A stretch of 64,000 bases of DNA from Gyrodactylus bullatarudis (taxonomy: Eukaryota; Platyhelminthes; Monogenea; Gyrodactylidea; Gyrodactylidae). The notes below the pieces were generated by a model, which was given only the letters and a program-made list of their open reading frames with translations, did not search any database and was not told the DNA's origin. The position numbers and the translations under genes were made by a program. Location of the stretch: positions 323,690 to 387,689 of the forward strand of contig SSNU01000127.1 of NCBI GenBank assembly GCA_012064415.1. The letters run 5' to 3'. Position 1 is the stretch's first letter, and every line of letters starts with the position of its first letter. Of the stretch, positions 50,276-61,096 are shown piece after piece.

Positions 50276-50654
50276 GCCTAAAAACTTATGGGCTCAGTAC
50301 ACTCTGAAATTTAAGAAATAAAATTATTTCCTGACTCTCTATAGTAATGAATTTTCAAAATCTTGTTTTTAAGATTTAAAAGTTATTTTTGATTTAGACT
50401 TTTATTTAAACTCGGTAATTAGGTATCGCCTAAAATTACATTGGAATATTCATAAGAGTTAATAAGATTAAGTTTTAATTAATCCCCCATAACAATATGA
50501 ATAGATTTCGTTCAATTGATATTTGATTTCACAAGCTTTGAGGAAGTCAAAAATTATATAAATATTCCTGATTATCCTCACAAAAATCCAATGTACTGTA
50601 ACTAACTGAAATTAAAAAGTAAATTTTTTTACCCAACGGAATGTATGCTCAATT

Positions 50655-51391
50655 TAAGCTAATTGATATGAAGTTGTGAATCTATGATTTTTACAGAAAT
50701 CTTGATATTTTCATCAAGAATTCTAATATGTTGAAGATTATTTGGAATCCTACTCATGTTGCCCACTTTTACTAGTTGAAGAAAAAATTCTGAAAAAAAA
50801 TTATTTTTATGAAAAATTTTTCAAATTCCCATTTGGGGCCCATTTTTTCGAACTTTGAGCTGAAAAATTTTATTCATGTGAAAGTAGGAGGGTGATCAAA
50901 AGAGTTTTCTCAGGATCAAGATGAGAAAAGAAAGTCAATTCAACTGGATCTTATCTGATGCATAGCCTTATTATCGTTTGGGAGCTGAAATTCGATTTTT
51001 TGATCATTTTCACTACTTGAAAATCAATGGAATTTCGATAATTCAAAATCTCTCGAAAATGGTGTAACTGTCGGTAATTTGACGGTGCTAGTCAGCTTTC
51101 TTGTCTAATCTTGATCCTGAGAAGCCTCTTTTGTTCAACCTCCAACTTTCAAATCAATAAAATTTTTCGGTTCAAGGTTCGAAAAAATGGGATTTTGGCG
51201 CCAAATTGAAATTTGAAAAATGACCATACTTTTCATAAAAATAATTTTTTTCAGAATTTTTTTCTTCAACTGGTAAAAGTGGTCAACATGAGTAAGATTC
51301 CAAATAATCTTTAACATATTCGAATTCTAGATGAAAATATCGAGATTTCTGTAAAAATCATAGATTCCCAACCTCATATCAACCAACTTTA
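50655..51391. repeat. Foldback/MITE-like element with about 290-bp inverted arms
   Basis: The left arm 50655-50945 and right arm 51095-51391 are imperfect reverse complements, roughly nine of ten bases alike by eye. Shared blocks include TTGATATGAAG/AGG, ATCTATGATTTTTACAGAAA and CAGGATCAAGAT. About 150 bp of unique sequence separates the arms. Pieces of the arms recur at 3870-4010, 28885-29160, 39555-39900 and 43260-43960. Confidence 0.8.
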
Positions 51392-52974
51392 TTTCGTCTT
51401 CGACTTGGATTAGTTCTTCCCTTCCCTGACCTTTTGAATGTGGGCCAGTAGTAGACACTGGGAAAAAGAAGGGTGGTAGATGAGTATCTTGTTGTCACAG
51501 GGAAGGGATCATAAAATTTGATGGAAAATGTCATAAAAATTACTTTCTCCCTAAACTGTGACAACCATAATTATTTTATTAATGTTTTTGTGGATGTTAC
51601 CCATTCGCATCATGGTAGAAGAATCTGGGCGCTTATAATAAAAAATAACAGAGGTTAAGACATCTCCAGTTTAGTGAGGCATCCTTTCTTACCTAGTTTA
51701 AAAACATCATGTATTCATTTTGATGATTAATTTGAGCTGATTTCTAATATAAGCTAGCTTTATTCTCTTCAAAAGGAATCTTTAGAATAAAAACGAAATT
51801 TTAATGAGTTTCTTTGTTTGAACCATTTTTTGAGATCGTGCTGTGTAACAATTCAAAAGAGACCATACTCGAAGATTATATGAGAAGGATTTATGTAGTT
51901 CACAATAATTAAATTAAGATTTGTTGGAAGGATTACGCAGAATATTTTGATTAAACTATTTGTTTAGACAATATCAAATCTCAAAATTTTCTAAAGATAT
52001 TTTGATAACCGATTCAAAATATACCCTTTCAATGATTTAAGACAAAGAATCCGATTTTTACATTGTTACCGAAAAATTTGTTGATTTCTAGATATGAGAG
52101 GAATCACATGTTATTCTTTGGATCACCAGTAGACAAGAAAACCAAAAATGGCCGTAGAGATTTTAGGAAACACTTCATTCACGTGCGAAAGTCTACTCAA
52201 TATTCTTCGATCATTTTTCCTCCTTGGAAATTGATAAATTAGGATGATCCAAGATCAGTTCAAAATAAATGTTTTTTTAATGAATAAGTATGATTATTTT
52301 CTTTGTCTATAGGAAAACCTAAAAAATATCGTTTGATCCATCCCACACCTTGAAATCAGCAAAAAAGTTCAACTCAAAGTTCAACCAACATTAACAATCT
52401 TTATCAATTGAACGATAAGTTGGATTTCCAATTCGGAATCAGCCTAATTATTCTATTTTGATCAAGCGACTAAAAACTTGAAGAGAACATTCCAGACTCA
52501 GAGTGCTCGGTAGCTAAAAGGGAATAATATCCTAAAATTTTTGGATGAAAAAAAAATTTGACTCTGAAACTGAAATAATTTTTCTCGTGAATCAAGTTAT
52601 AAGAAGAAAAATGGTGTATCACTTTGACAAGACAACGAAAAAATAGTACACCTGAAAATATTGATAAGAAATTATTCTTTTATAAATATGATATCTTCAA
52701 AAGATTTAGCGGTCTCTAATTTAAGAAGTATAATTCTTTTGATCATCAAAATGAGTGAATGTTTTCTTCTAAAGTTGATAAAAAAAGTCAGCTTTTAAAA
52801 GAATACTTCTCAAAAAGAAACACAGCAAAGGTGTGAAAAACAAGCTTAATGTCATCTGGTTAACATTTCATTATTTTCCATATGATAGATCTATCTGATT
52901 CATGAACTTTTAAAATATTGTATAATCGACATTAAATGTGATCACATCGTCCTTACTAGGTTTTGTCAGTACAT

Positions 52975-53050
52975 CATAGCCTGAAGTTCGAACTCGGGTC
53001 TTCAACATTGTGTGCAAACGCCCCCATTCGTCTCAGCCTTCCCACCACTC
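52975..53050 (-). repeat. tRNA-derived sequence (SINE head or tRNA pseudogene)
   Basis: On the minus strand GCGTTTGCACACAATGTTGA is followed by AGACCCGAGTTCGAACTTCA. This is the usual spacing of an anticodon arm and a B box (GTTCGAA) in tRNA-related SINEs. The A box and acceptor stem are degraded, so it is not a functional tRNA. Confidence 0.4.
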
Positions 53051-54173
53051 TTTCACAATGGTTTTTTAGAATTAAAATGTAGAATTTTACAGTGTCACAG
53101 GTTAGAAACTTCAATCGGTTGTATTATTCTTAAATGATTAACGATAATTACTCACAAGTAGATTTGAACGAAAATGATTTCATTGATAAATACGATTATA
53201 TTTCAAGCTATAAAAACTCTTATTCTTTTTAGAATCAAGAGAGTAGAAAATTATTCTTAATGCTGTATGATGATTGTAATTTCTTTCAACTAATGTATCA
53301 ACCGATTACAACTGTAACCGTTAGTGTATTGTTTTTATTTTTGAAACAATATGTTCTATGAATGTGTAGAAAGAAGAACAACAAGACCTGTATCTAATAT
53401 ATATCCCCTTTTAATAAAACAGCAATGAAGATAGGAAAAATGTATACACATTCTTTGAAAAGTAAAAGAGGAGACTGTATAGCATTTCTCGTCTACCACC
53501 ACTGGAAGAAATGAATTATTATTATAATAAAAGGGAAAGAGATAGTGTATAATTTCCAAATCTAAACCACACATTACACACATAAGAAAGAGCCTAGCTT
53601 TTCATCATTTTTCTTTTTCAGAATTCTCTACAAGGAGAAGATGGGAGTTTCCTTCCATATGGCCAACAAATGGTTCTTGTTCATCAACCCTTTTCTTCTT
53701 TCCTTTACCCAGCAAATTCGCACACACAAGCAACAATTTCTTCCTATATATATTTTTTTGCTTTCTGAGGATTCTTAAAGGCAAAATAATCAGGATTTAA
53801 TTTAACAAGGGTTTTTACCAACTTGAAGAAACCCTTGAATTAATTGAGAAGTAAGAAATCAATCTTATCATTATACGCGTTAAGGCTTTTCAGTTATTAC
53901 GCCAAGATAACGCCAAACTATTTATTTCATGACTTGTTCTGAATAAATCTTGAAAAGCCGAAAAAAGTTTGAATTTACGTGAAAAAAATAATTTGAGAAT
54001 AAAGAAAATTTTGTTAAACATAACATCCAAATTATTATAATATGATGCCTTATTTAGGAATTTAATTGTGAGACAAAATTTTTGAAACTTAAATCTGAAA
54101 CAAGCTTGTAAAACTAATATGAAGATGGGAATTTATCACTTCCAATATTTTGGAAATATGTAAGATATACGTA

Positions 54174-54392
54174 TTTCTTAAAGCATCATCAGTGGCATTA
54201 CTTTAAAAATGATAAAAGTTAAAAGATTCATTCAAGATAATAATTTACAAATAATGAAAGAAATAGTAGAAGATGAATAAAATTAGAATAATGTGTAAGC
54301 TGAAAAAACACCAAAACTCTCCAATAAATAGCAACAGTGGAGAGAAAAGTGAAAAAGCTCTCATAGACCAGGGGAGTTGAAGGTTATAAGAA
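54174..54392 (-). repeat. Solo terminal region of the Penelope-like family
   Basis: This is a near-identical direct repeat of 34315-34525, from the AAAGCATCATCAGTGG block to GGGGAGTTGAAGGTTATAAG, with only scattered substitutions. No coding sequence follows, so it is a 5'-truncated copy or solo pLTR in the same orientation. Confidence 0.75.
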
Positions 54393-55239
54393 TAGTTTTT
54401 TTGAATACATATGCTTTATATATAATACAGAAAAGGTGATATTCTGAAACCCATAAAGAAAGAAACGAAAAAAAGAAATTTTTTTTCAAATTTACCTGTA
54501 TAAGCAGCATCATCTTTTGAATTTTTGAATATCTTCGGCCCTGATAAAATATATTTAATTCTTTACAACTTACAAATAGTTAAATTACAGTTTCATCTTG
54601 ACAGTAAATCCACGAATTACGTCTTACAAGGGAAGATTGAAACCTGTAAGTATATTTGTTAAGCATTATGAATTATGCGAATATGTCAAAACTACGCTAT
54701 TTAATTCAGATTTCACTAGAATATCAAGAAACTAGTAGAATTGTCTCAAAACAAGGGTTTCATTTGGTGAGTCTTGAATTTTATTCTTTTCAGTAGAATG
54801 CGTAATTAATAATTACTAATTATTTAGTTTTAAAATTCTCAAAAAGCCAAGGAGTTTTGTCTAACAAATGATATTCTTAATTAAAAGAGCATGAAAGTTT
54901 TTCATAACCGAAGAAATCAAAGTACTAAACTTTTTAGTTCATCAGGGAGGGCTGTCACAAATAAATAAATGTTTAGGTTTATATTTTGGTCCAAAAATTA
55001 TCCTATACCTAAGGTAATTGGTATGAAGATGAGGATTTACTATTTTAACAAAAAAGGTCGAAAAGAAATTTAAATTACACAAAGAAATCAGCACTACTTT
55101 AGACTGAAGGAAACCAAGATCAGAAAAAGATAACCAGATATTTCTCTCAAAATTAATACTAATAGAACTCAGATAATTAAACTCAAACCATTATTTTTCA
55201 AAATCCTGTTTAGCATGGTCTATTCCATTGAAAGACCGT

Positions 55240-55560
55240 ATACAAATGTACAAAGAACCAGTATACACACGCACATGTTAACTCTCCCACCACCAAATGT
55301 ACTCGCATAATACCAACACCAAGAAAACCGAGAAGTAACAAAAGAAGCACACACGCACTCACCTCTAAGGAGGTGAACAAAAAGAAGGGCCAATCAGATC
55401 AATTATCATCATTTCTTGTAATTTTTGTATATAAAAGCTGAAGAGTATGCCACGAAATAAAGTGCTATTCTTTTAACAAACCTGGCATCGCCTTTCTTTA
55501 TGAATTCTTGTATTGCTCTGATAAAATAAGAGGTTAATCAACACCTCTCAAACAACAATG
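55240..55560 (+). repeat. Possible solo LTR
   Basis: The stretch is less AT-rich than its flanks and has promoter-like order: CCAATCAG at 55391, TATATAAAAGC at 55429 and GAAATAAAG at 55454. A CT-rich piece and ...CAAACAACA follow. A TGTTAAC near 55276 could be the start. No clear target duplication or partner LTR is seen, so a host promoter remains possible. Confidence 0.3.
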
Positions 55561-56699
55561 TAAGGTCCCGAATTTCAGTATTTAATCACTTCAAGTCTTC
55601 GAAATTGGTAAAAAATTTGTTTGAAAAATGAAATTGGGGCATTTTCGAAATTCAAAAGTATAATTTCTATGTTTTTGTTCAATAAAAAACAAAAATAAAC
55701 TTTAAAAATCTTAAGAATAGAAAATTCACTTAGAGGTAGACAGACCATTTTTCGCCGTCTAGTAAAGAAATTTTGGCTTTATTATTTCACCATCCTAGAA
55801 ATAATCATTTTTCAAAAATTTGAACACATATTTCAGTAAATATTAGAGTTGGACGAAATGAGAAAAATTTGAAAAAATTGATTCCTGGGCATGGTAAAAA
55901 TAAAGAGAAAAAATTATTAATTATATCTGGCCTATCTTAGGCCAAAATTAAACCCAAAATAATACAAGCAACCATAAAAAAATTCCATGTTTCGCGGAAA
56001 CCTAGAATTAAATTTTATGTATAAATTTGTTTGAATATAAACGAAATACTTTTACCGTAAATTCGAAATAAAATCTTGAAGATTAAATCTTACAATTTCA
56101 ACATGAGAGAGATCAAGATTTTTCTACTCGGTAGTAGTCGGATAAAGAAAAATGCATTTTTGATAAAAATTAATTATTTATTTGATTATAAAATCTTGTG
56201 AAAGCGCTGATTGGCAATTTTTACAAATCTAGTTTTACTGATCCCAATACATTTATGATTGAATAATGAAATTTATTAAGATGTATTCGAATTAATTATC
56301 GAGAAATGGGACTTGGATCTGAAATTGAAAAAGTTTTAACATTGCGCGAGAAAATAGTAGGGTTTAGGTTTAAAATTACTTCTGAGTCATCAAGAAAAGG
56401 ATCCATGGCTTTATTTTCTTCATTAATGAATTCAATGTTCTAAAGAAATAAAGAGAAGAGTTAGTTGAAATATTGATATGAAATAAGAAACTGGCATGAA
56501 TGAGATTAAAATCAGAAAATTCAGTTAGTTAAAAATTATCAGAAGCAGAATTTTCTAATACGACGGTGAACTGAGGATCAAGAATTTGACGACCTCAAAT
56601 AGACAGAAAAATAATTCTTAAAATTCTGGATCAATTTCTATATATTAGTAAAAGTAGATTTTATCGGAATATAACCAACAATAAAAAGTTAGACTTCAA

Positions 56700-56895
56700 G
56701 ATTTTGGATAATTAGCCTTCGTGATAATCGATTTCCCACAGTAATGACAAATTTCAGTGAACTTCTACAGGTGAATTCGAATTCTTCGTTCAATTTTGAT
56801 CCCAAATATCATCACTCAACTGCTTCAAATCATCGAAATCGATAACAATTTTGAGCTCAAAAGTTGAAAAGTGGAAATTTAGTGAATTTTCGAAA
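56700..56895. repeat. Second palindromic family, half copy
   Basis: CGATTTCCCACAGTAATGAC, GAATTCGAATTCTTCG and CGATAACAATTTTGAGCTCA match 50105-50250 in order and orientation. Confidence 0.6.
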
Positions 56896-56989
56896 TCCAA
56901 AAACGGCCAAATTTTGGTCAGATTTATTTTGGAAATTTTTGACTATCCACATCTTATTAGCTCATTCCGCTCTAGAATACAAAAACTAT

Positions 56990-57068
56990 TTTTTTCTGTG
57001 AATCCGGAGAAAAATATTAAGTTTTTTGTAAAAATAGTAAATTCTCATCTTCATGTCAATTTTTTAAA
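56990..57068. repeat. MITE right-half fragment
   Basis: It shares TTTTTCTGTGAATCCGGA and AAAATAGTAAATTCTCATCT with 11665-11746 and 47825-47912. Confidence 0.65.
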
Positions 57069-57810
57069 ATGTCTGTTTCAGGCAAGGATTTGCTAACAAA
57101 ATTAATTAACATTCATTAAAACACTCAGAATTTTTTGCAAAATTCTTTTTCGTTTTGACTTTACTAAAATTCTCAGAATATTCAGTTTGTAAATTATATT
57201 TACTTTTCTTCTTCACTAGCTAATTTATCATTTTGAAACCTTTTTCATCTAAATTAAACATTAATAAAAAAGGAACAAAGAAGATTCATTTTGATTTATT
57301 TTCTCTTCATCTACTGAAGAAAAGAAACTGGAAGGTAGCAATATTCAAATAACAATCCAATCTAGCTATGTGTAAAATCACTGGAAAACCTGTTTTCCAA
57401 TAGTGATGCAGTTTCAAACTAGTCTAACTGATGTGTTATGAACCATATCTTATGAATTTAAAGTTTAAGGATCTTATATGAAATAAGAAAGTTGAGTCGG
57501 TATCATAACTTTAAACTTTTCCTAAACTCATGGTCTATAATAGCCACTTGAGTCATATTGTACTGAAATAACAGAACGGTTATTTGTCACTGATACTGGA
57601 AAATAATAAAAATGCTGCATTTGAATCTCACCAAAATCAAATCTATAATAATAATAATCTCTTTTCTACTTGTTAGTAGTTATGATACAAATTAATTGAT
57701 TTATTGGAAAATATTTATTGTTTAATTAAAACAAAGAGCCATAGTTTTCTGATATCAGTTTCATCGAATGTTTTAATACAAACTTAATTTAGTTTTCTTG
57801 CGCAATATTC

Positions 57811-58959
57811 ATGATAAATAAACAGAAACTTGTAATAGAAGAATCCATTTTGAATTACAAATCGTATCGGCGACGCGAATACACCAAGTTTCTTCCGCCA
57901 GATACCTGTAAATACAATGGCAGTCTAAAAGATCTCGGCTTCAGGCACTTTGATTCCGACTTGTTCTTTGAAAATCCTCTCTGCGAGAATTTGGTTGAGC
58001 AACATCTTTTGAAATGGTACAACTCGATTATCGACTATTGGCCGATACATGCTATCATGGAAAGTTATTCGCCCAAATCAAATTATCGAATTACATATAT
58101 TGCTTTCTTCTTCGACACTGTCGTTTGTGAAATGCGCAATATTAAATATGACCGCCGATATGACAGAGAGATTTTATTCTTTCTCGTCAAACACATGAAT
58201 GATAGCAATCCTTTAATTCGTAAAAGTGTTGGGAATATTTATGATAACATGAGGAAAGAATCTAATCCTGCTATCAAGGAATATCTAAATTTGAAGATCT
58301 TACAGATGACACTGAATCCATTGTTTAGACACCAGGATCAGTATGAATACATTCAGCATGAGGCGTTGAAATTACCGAGTCGTTTTGATGATGTAACCAA
58401 TTACCGCGCGCCAGAGCTACACTTAAAAAACGAGACAGACTTTGAAAATTCCTCTTATTTTACAGCGAGTGAAAATCATTTGAAGTCTAGCTTCACAATT
58501 GGAAGAGAGGTCAGATATCATGCGCGCAAGATTTTCCGTCAACATTTGAAAAATATGGACTCGGTGAGCTTACATTCATTGGATAATTGTGCAAGGGCAA
58601 TATTTACTCTGAAAGAAAAAGATGTAGTTGCAAGTGAATTTTTAGAGCTTGCTAAAAAGATTTTACCCCTCTATGAAAAAAATATGCAAAGAATACCAGG
58701 AAATTACGAATTTTATTTGCTCATTCTCAGATATGGATCGATGAAATTGATCCAGGAAGCTATAAATTTTGATATAATCGAGAGCATAAAGAAGAAATTT
58801 TTTAAGGAAAAATTCTTTGAACAGTTGGAGGAGGTCGTAGAAGAAAGAAAGTCTTTATTGGAAGGAAAAGAGTTATACGAATTTGAGAGAATCATTAGAT
58901 TTCTTAACATTGAATTTTATTATCTGAGAGAGCCAATCAAGGAAGATTTATTTAGTTGA
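57811..58959 (+). CDS. Intronless gene for a 382-residue helical protein of unknown function
   Basis: This is a single uninterrupted ATG-to-TGA frame of 382 codons, by far the longest continuous frame in a very AT-rich region, with more G+C and CpG than its flanks. I do not recognise the protein. It has no signal peptide or transmembrane segment that I can see. It is rich in Leu, Ile, Phe, Tyr, Lys and Glu. Helix-like stretches run throughout, and a charged helix near residues 325-360 (KKKFFKEKFFEQLEEVVEE) could form a coiled coil. The middle (residues 115-170) has the look of HEAT/ARM-like helix pairs, such as HMNDSNPLIRKSVGNIYD; this is only an impression. No introns, no terminal repeats and no poly-A tract are evident around it. 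It could be a lineage-specific gene, an old retrocopy or a transferred gene. Confidence 0.75.
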   Translation: MINKQKLVIEESILNYKSYRRREYTKFLPPDTCKYNGSLKDLGFRHFDSDLFFENPLCENLVEQHLLKWYNSIIDYWPIHAIMESYSPKSNYRITYIAFFFDTVVCEMRNIKYDRRYDREILFFLVKHMNDSNPLIRKSVGNIYDNMRKESNPAIKEYLNLKILQMTLNPLFRHQDQYEYIQHEALKLPSRFDDVTNYRAPELHLKNETDFENSSYFTASENHLKSSFTIGREVRYHARKIFRQHLKNMDSVSLHSLDNCARAIFTLKEKDVVASEFLELAKKILPLYEKNMQRIPGNYEFYLLILRYGSMKLIQEAINFDIIESIKKKFFKEKFFEQLEEVVEERKSLLEGKELYEFERIIRFLNIEFYYLREPIKEDLFS

Positions 58960-59458
58960 ATTTGAACTGTCTCCAAAGAAAATTATTATATAAATCACAA
59001 AGCTACTACTAAGTAGATATCAAAAATCATATTGATACAAATTTATGATACTATAGAACAACTTGAGAAAAGAGCATTAATATTTTTTAAGATATATGAT
59101 AAGTTATCATTCATAGCCTATCATTGATAAGAATATTTGTCTGATCGTTTATGATTGAGTTTTTATCAAAGCGTGAATTTAATCTTACGACTAAAACTCA
59201 TGTGTATAGTTTGATTATGTCTTTTATATTCAATCTTGAGTTACTGTGACTAAAACATACAGAATGTAGAATTGACCTTAATGATTGAAATATCAATTTA
59301 TTTCCAAAAACACGAATTAAGCAAAATTAATCAAATTATAAAAAACTCATGGAAATTCCAAATGTGTTTGGCCTCCGAGGCGTAAAAGAAGCCCAACCTC
59401 CGCCCCACTCATCAAAATAAGATTCTCATGTCATGAGGGCGTCAATCAACCTAACAGA

Positions 59459-60478
59459 TTTTTTTTTTGTTAGAAATAAAATCTGTATTTATCGTATAGA
59501 AAAAGAAAATATTTACAATTTATAGAAATAGGAACATAGAAATGAGATATTGAATCTTGAATTGTTTATCAAAATATATATGGAGCACAATAAATGAAAG
59601 AGATTTTCAGATTGAAGTTGAGTAATGGTTGACAGTGATGAATGTCTGAAAATTAAATCATAAATCACCTGGTTTTCTCTAATTAATGCAGATCAGGATA
59701 AAGTAAGGAATTTGTGTAATCAATTTTTGAGCGGATATGATTAATTATAGTTTTGATAGAATATAGGTTGTTGCAATTTAATAGGTCGTATTTCTCGTTA
59801 AGTACATTAAAGGTCGAGAGTAGGTAACTATTCTCGTAAGAAATATTTCTTAAATTATATGACCTTTCAATTTTGATAGAAGATTCAGTAAATTTTTTAA
59901 TTATGAAGGCATAGGGGACTAAGACCGGACGCTGAAATGCGAGCGTTATATGAGTTGAGTTCAGGAAAAAGTGAGTAGAGGAATCTACTTTGGATTCTTT
60001 CAATATTTCTAGCTTGGTCCTTAGTCAAGTTTATTAGCAAAGGGGAAATATAGTCAAAGTGTGTGAGCACTAATGACTTATAGGCTTTAATTCTAAGGTG
60101 AACTGATTTTGATAATTTAAGGATTGCCATGATCGTGAAGTTAATTTTTGCTATGTTTGAGTAAGGATCTATTTTAAATTTGTAATTTATACCAAAACCT
60201 AGATCTGAAGTGAAGGAGACAATTTCTCCAGGAAGTAGAAGAGATTCCATGAGGGTTGAAGGGAGGCCCGATGGGAGCATTATTTTGCATTTATCTCTAT
60301 TTATATAGAGCCCCATGGTCTCGAGTGAATCTTTAAGAAGACAGAAGTTATGGTTAATTTTGATTATATCTAAGGAGTTTTTCACCTTAAAGACGAATTT
60401 CAAATCGTCAGCAAATTTAAAGAGGGCACCCTCAGTACCCTCTGGGAGCTGGATATCAGCGAAGCAAATATTTCATAC
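59459..60478 (-). mobile_element. Non-LTR retrotransposon fragment (copy L), retains the FADD motif
   Basis: On the minus strand the frame begins near 60478 with FADIQLPEGTEGALFKFADD, the reverse-transcriptase catalytic box. It continues with LKFVFKVKNS and NRDKCKIMLPSGLPS to SGLSPL. A deletion of about ten bases near 59906 shifts the frame. The rest (YAFIIKKFTESSIKIE to LLYPDLH, stop at 59683) follows in another frame. The 3' UTR ends TTTCTAACAAAAAAAAA at 59459. It is the least 5'-truncated copy here. Confidence 0.8.
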
Positions 60479-60969
60479 AAATTATCTAAGGATGTGAATA
60501 TCTCTCAATTCAACCCAGATAATCACAATTATTATTGTAACTATTTTTAATTCAGAAATATGTAAAAGAAGATAAAATTGAAAAAACATTTCTAAAGCAT
60601 GATAAAATTAAAGTTAATAACACTGGGGCAAGTCAAAAATTGTATATTTCAGATAATGACACTTTCTGGCGCAGAATTTCACGCTGATTTCAAAAATGTA
60701 AAAATTAATACATGTTTCTGTACAAATAAAAAAGTTATTTGAGTTTAAGTGTTTTTCAAGTTTCCGTAGCAACTAACTTGTTTTAAAACATATTCACCAC
60801 TCAATTATACGACTTATAGACCCGAATTTTACTAGTAACAAAGATATATAATCGTTTTATCGATTAAAAAAAATTTGAACCCGATCTAACATTGAATAAT
60901 CTCATTAGAGTACTACGAACACTAAATAAGTGTTTTTTTCCCATTTTTAACAGATATTTTTTGTATTTT

Positions 60970-61096
60970 ACAGTTGATTGCTTTTTATCGTAACCTCTTG
61001 GTATTTATCTTTTTTATAGATTATGTAGAGCGTTTATTGAGCTTTCGAATGACATATCACACAACACTCATAAGTGGATGTAAGGACCCCCAAATT
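60970..61096 (+). repeat. Left terminal inverted repeat, visible part
   Basis: This arm is identical over all 127 bases to the reverse complement of 63874-64000. Perfect identity suggests recent insertion. Confidence 0.95.

Larger units (their letters stand above)
51395..57790. other. Repeat-rich DNA left of the 382-codon gene
   Basis: Apart from the repeats listed separately (tRNA-like sequence, Penelope-like solo repeat, possible LTR, palindromic copies) no gene is seen. Short MITE ends (TATGAAGATG) occur at 54118 and 55020. Confidence 0.4.
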
